Of a stretch of DNA of 23,254 bases, positions 20,967-23,254 are shown piece after piece; position 1 is the first letter of the stretch; every line of letters starts with the position of its first letter. The position numbers and the translations under genes are program-made. Source of the stretch: an uncultured Methanobrevibacter sp. (GTDB lineage Archaea; Methanobacteriota; Methanobacteria; Methanobacteriales; Methanobacteriaceae); contig NZ_ONER01000014.1 in the NCBI RefSeq assembly GCF_900316895.1, positions 1 through 23,254 of the forward strand. The letters are read 5' to 3'. The notes under the pieces are model-generated. The model searched no databases. It had not been told where the DNA came from and saw only the letters and a program-made list of their open reading frames with translations.

Positions 20967-21797
20967 ATGGTTGACATAACACAGATAATGCGGTTTGACG
21001 ATTTGGCTTCCCAGGACAGCCCGATACATAATCTTGAGGGAAGAATAAAACTGATTTCAACAATTTTCATAATCGTAGTCTGTGTAATCTCCCAGGAACT
21101 CTTCATACCTATAATATTGGAGATATTCCTTTTGGTTGTTTTAAAAATTGCTAAATTATCATATAGTGATTCATTCAAACGATTACTGATGCTTTTGCCA
21201 TTTGGAGGAGCAATCATAATTTTCCAGCCATTCATACAACCTGGAAATATTATCTGGAGCTATTCCTGGCTGCATGTAACTGATGCAGGACTAAATTGGG
21301 CGATTCTTCTGTTAGTTAGATTAATCGTATCCCTGACTGCAATCATAATCTATTCATCAACAACTCCATTGCAGGAGATGGCAAGCTCCTTTAGAAAATT
21401 GAAAATGCCAAGGGATCTGGCAATGATACTGTCCATTATGGTCAGATTTTTATTCCTGTTCGTTGATGAGCTTGCGGCAATCAGAAAAAGCCAAAAATCC
21501 AGAAACTTCAACATACACGGAAACAATACTCCCTACAAATGGAGAGTAAAGCAGGTAGGCTACACCATAGGAATGATGTTTTTAAAGGCATATGAACAGG
21601 GAGAAAGAGTTCATAAAAGTATGGTGAGCAGAGGATTTTCTGATGCATCTGAAATGTTTAATGAGAAGAAATCCCCTGAAAAAAGCGATTATTTATATTT
21701 ATTTACAATTATACTGATTGTCATTGTGCTGGAAATCATAATGTTCAAGTGCAGCGGACAGTTAGGTTTCTTAGGTCAAAATTTAGGAATCAATTAG
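20967..21797 (+). CDS. ECF nickel/cobalt importer, transmembrane T component (CbiQ/NikQ)
   Basis: 276 residues. The N terminus carries the CbiQ-type sequence FDDLASQDSPIHNLEGRIKL, followed by about five membrane segments and a long cytoplasmic helix pair with AIRKSQKSRNF and GERVHKSMVSRGF, the coupling motif that docks to the ATPase. It transmits ATP-driven motion to the M subunit. The ATG at 20967 has GTGA six bases upstream. The O subunit follows by ten bases. Confidence 0.9.
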   Translation: MVDITQIMRFDDLASQDSPIHNLEGRIKLISTIFIIVVCVISQELFIPIILEIFLLVVLKIAKLSYSDSFKRLLMLLPFGGAIIIFQPFIQPGNIIWSYSWLHVTDAGLNWAILLLVRLIVSLTAIIIYSSTTPLQEMASSFRKLKMPRDLAMILSIMVRFLFLFVDELAAIRKSQKSRNFNIHGNNTPYKWRVKQVGYTIGMMFLKAYEQGERVHKSMVSRGFSDASEMFNEKKSPEKSDYLYLFTIILIVIVLEIIMFKCSGQLGFLGQNLGIN

Positions 21798-21807
21798 GTG
21801 AGGAAAA

Positions 21808-22647
21808 ATGGAACAAATTCATTTAGAGACAAAAAATTTATCTTTTACATACCACGACGGCACTCAGGCTTTAAAAAACGTCAATATCAAAATCAAAAAG
21901 GGAGAAAAGATAGCCATCATGGGGCCTAACGGTGCTGGTAAATCCACATTATTTTCTCACTTCAACGGTTTAAGCGAACCCACTTCAGGGCACGTTGAAA
22001 TTGAAGGTGAAAAAATCATATTTGAACGTGAAGAGCTCCTGAAAGTTAGGCAAAAGGTAGGTATCGTATTCCAGGACCCAAATGACCAGCTCTTTGCTCC
22101 AACCGTAAAGGAGGATGTTGCCTTCGGACCGATGAATTTGGGTTTGGAGTATGATGAGGTCGAAAGAAGAATCAAGGAAGCCCTTGAAATGGTGGGAATG
22201 GCAGGCTTTGAAGAAAAGACCCCTCACCACTTGAGCGGAGGTCAGCAAAAGAGGGTTGCCATTGCCGGAATCATAGCCATGAGACCTGACATAATGATTC
22301 TTGACGAGCCTACAGCAGGTCTTGACCCTGAAGGTGTCGATAAGGTATTGAACATCCTAAATAATCTCAACAAGGAAGGTATGAGCATCGTAATCTCATC
22401 ACATGACATAGAAATGGTCAACCATTTTGCGGACAAGATATTTGTTCTATATGATGGGGAAATTATCGCTGAAGGCGACAGGCATCAAATCTTTTCCGAT
22501 AAGGAACTGCTGAAAAAAGCTCACCTGAAAGCGCCAGTGACAACCGAAATCCTATATAAGTTAAAGGAAAACGGATGGGATGTCGACACCAAAAAAATCA
22601 GCATTGATGAAACCGTTGATGAAATACTGAATGCAAAAAACAGCTAA
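21808..22647 (+). CDS. ECF nickel/cobalt importer, ATPase A component (CbiO/NikO)
   Basis: 279 residues with all ABC ATPase motifs: Walker A GPNGAGKST (39-47), Q-loop FQDPNDQLF (Q89), signature LSGGQ (142-146), Walker B ILDE (to E167), D-loop GLDPEG and the switch His in SSHD (H199). The C-terminal 50 residues form the extra domain of CbiO proteins. AGGTGAGG before the ATG. It ends back to back with the convergent zinc-ribbon gene with no intergenic bases. Confidence 0.93.
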   Translation: MEQIHLETKNLSFTYHDGTQALKNVNIKIKKGEKIAIMGPNGAGKSTLFSHFNGLSEPTSGHVEIEGEKIIFEREELLKVRQKVGIVFQDPNDQLFAPTVKEDVAFGPMNLGLEYDEVERRIKEALEMVGMAGFEEKTPHHLSGGQQKRVAIAGIIAMRPDIMILDEPTAGLDPEGVDKVLNILNNLNKEGMSIVISSHDIEMVNHFADKIFVLYDGEIIAEGDRHQIFSDKELLKKAHLKAPVTTEILYKLKENGWDVDTKKISIDETVDEILNAKNS

Positions 22648-22848
22648 TCAGTGCCCGCTTTTTCTTTTTCTAAAACGGTCCTTGAGTTTTGTAATGAACT
22701 CGAATTCCTCTTCGAATTCAGGGTGATTGCCGAATCCGCAGTTCGGACAGTGAACCTGATTGCAGTTGTCGTGCTTTCCGCAGCTTACACAACCACGATT
22801 CTCCAATTTTGTCTCATCAAATTCAAAACCGCACATACGACATTTCAT
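22648..22848 (-). CDS. Small zinc-ribbon protein
   Basis: 66 residues with four Cys pairs or singles: C3-x2-C6, C20-x2-C23, C29 and C34-x2-C37, followed by an acidic stretch (EFEEEFEF) and a basic tail (KDRFRKRKSGH). The Cys could hold one or two zinc ions. The function is unknown; it may be a regulator or an adaptor. The ATG has GTGGTG five bases upstream. It lies 46 bases after feoA on the same strand and is probably co-transcribed with it, which hints at a link to iron handling. Confidence 0.78.
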   Translation of the reverse strand: MKCRMCGFEFDETKLENRGCVSCGKHDNCNQVHCPNCGFGNHPEFEEEFEFITKLKDRFRKRKSGH

Positions 22849-22894
22849 AATAACACCACAAAAAATAGCTAAAAAAATAAATGAAAAATTGAAG

Positions 22895-23128
22895 CTAGAT
22901 TACTTCAATATTTTCAGCTTCCTCTTTTCTAAGACAGACATCACAGCCCCTGATGCTCATTTCAATAGGATCTCCGAAAGGTGCAACTTTCTTTACATGA
23001 ACTTTAGTTCCCTTAACGAAGCCCATTCCCAACAGGTGTCTTCTTAACTCAATATCATCATCAGAATGATGGTATTTTACAATAGTTACTGTTTCACCCG
23101 GCTTCACGTCTTTTAAGGTTCTGACCAT
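22895..23128 (-). CDS. feoA: FeoA-family protein (ferrous iron transport accessory)
   Basis: 77 residues with the SH3-like FeoA fold: TLKDVKPGETVTIVKY, then RRHLLGMGFVKGTKVHVKKVAPFGDP and IEMSIRGCDVCLRKEEAENIEV. FeoA is a small cytoplasmic partner of the FeoB ferrous iron transporter; similar domains also occur at the C terminus of DtxR-type regulators. No FeoB is present in this window up to the right edge. AAGGTGAT precedes the ATG. Its promoter carries two palindromes of metal-regulator type. Confidence 0.9.
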   Translation of the reverse strand: MVRTLKDVKPGETVTIVKYHHSDDDIELRRHLLGMGFVKGTKVHVKKVAPFGDPIEMSIRGCDVCLRKEEAENIEVI

Positions 23129-23154
23129 AATATCACCTTACACAAAAAAAATAA

Positions 23155-23173
23155 TTTTTAGGCATACTAAAAA
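23155..23173 (-). promoter_or_regulatory. DtxR-like palindrome downstream of the feoA TATA box
   Basis: TTTTTAG (23155-23161) and CTAAAAA (23167-23173) are perfect inverse complements around GCATA. It resembles the TTAGG...CTAA operators of DtxR/MntR-family metal repressors and lies between the predicted transcription start and the feoA ribosome site. Confidence 0.55.
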
Positions 23174-23201
23174 TCTCTTAAATAATAGTATGTAACAAGC
23201 A

Positions 23202-23210
23202 ATATATAAA
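23202..23210 (-). promoter_or_regulatory. TATA box of feoA
   Basis: On the minus strand TTTATATAT lies about 75-80 bases before the feoA ATG, predicting a start near 23178-23182. It sits between the two palindromes. Confidence 0.55.
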
Positions 23211-23212
23211 TA

Positions 23213-23228
23213 TTTAGTTATAACTAAA
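23213..23228 (-). promoter_or_regulatory. 16-bp perfect palindrome upstream of the feoA TATA box
   Basis: TTTAGTTATAACTAAA reads identically on both strands and shares TTTAG...CTAAA with the downstream palindrome. It abuts the BRE/TATA position, where a bound repressor would block TFB and TBP, or an activator could recruit them. Confidence 0.55.
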
Positions 23229-23254
23229 AATCTTAAAAAAATGAATGAAAAGCA

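Noticed and set aside
1..23254. CRISPR arrays, insertion sequences, prophage genes or att sites
   Set aside because: No regularly spaced direct repeats, transposase or integrase motifs were seen; the tRNA genes have no nearby integrase or repeated tRNA 3' end.

Overview
The window looks like chromosome from a methanogenic archaeon of the order Methanobacteriales, most likely a Methanobrevibacter-like, AT-rich gut or anaerobic species. The evidence is the C-terminal end of F420-dependent methylene-tetrahydromethanopterin reductase at the left edge, a complete six-gene pyruvate:ferredoxin oxidoreductase operon in the methanogen order porCDABEF, an archaeosine radical SAM enzyme, an archaeal dihydropteroate-synthase-related protein, archaeal TATA boxes and strong GGAGGTG-type ribosome binding sites. 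Several genes appear to start with TTG or GTG placed correctly behind such sites.

Left third (1-8000). After the end of mer and a T-rich terminator come the archaeosine enzyme RaSEA (probably leaderless), a small DUF308-like membrane protein and a TmcAL-like HIGH-motif nucleotidyltransferase, all on the plus strand. Facing them is a compact six-gene minus-strand operon running from about 7922 down to 3159: MoxR AAA ATPase, VWA protein, NcsA/TtuA-type tRNA thiolase, a ubiquitin-like sulfur carrier ending in Gly-Gly, a DUF89 damage-control phosphatase and a DUF1932 NAD(P)-binding protein. Three separate tRNA-modification functions (archaeosine, perhaps wobble cytidine, 2-thiouridine) therefore lie within 6 kb.

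Middle (8000-14750). A Ser-rich membrane-anchored small protein converges on a dihydropteroate-synthase-related gene. A very AT-rich 260-bp region then carries the promoter of porCDABEF. These genes encode the four-subunit pyruvate synthase plus two polyferredoxin-like partners, followed by the fumarate hydratase alpha subunit. Together they fit the anabolic entry of acetyl-CoA carbon into pyruvate and the partial reductive TCA path.

Right half (14750-23254). An HTH-PhoU regulator sits in an operon with an unknown multi-spanning membrane protein. A tRNA-Leu(UAA)/tRNA-Thr(GGU) pair follows, with its own promoter and terminator. Then come a small membrane protein, a divergent operon of a minimal 2[4Fe-4S] ferredoxin, a membrane-anchored exported protein and a Wzy-like polysaccharide polymerase. 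Next is an energy-coupling-factor nickel/cobalt importer (M, N, Q, O components), and finally a minus-strand pair of feoA and a zinc-ribbon protein.

The most striking unannotated signals are regulatory. The 219-bp region before the Ni/Co importer holds seven copies of a GTATTAC-type half-site and two perfect 10-bp inverted repeats. The feoA promoter is bracketed by two DtxR-like palindromes on either side of its TATA box. The most interesting gene-level signal is the coupling of a MoxR-VWA chaperone-type pair to a tRNA thiolase and its putative sulfur carrier.
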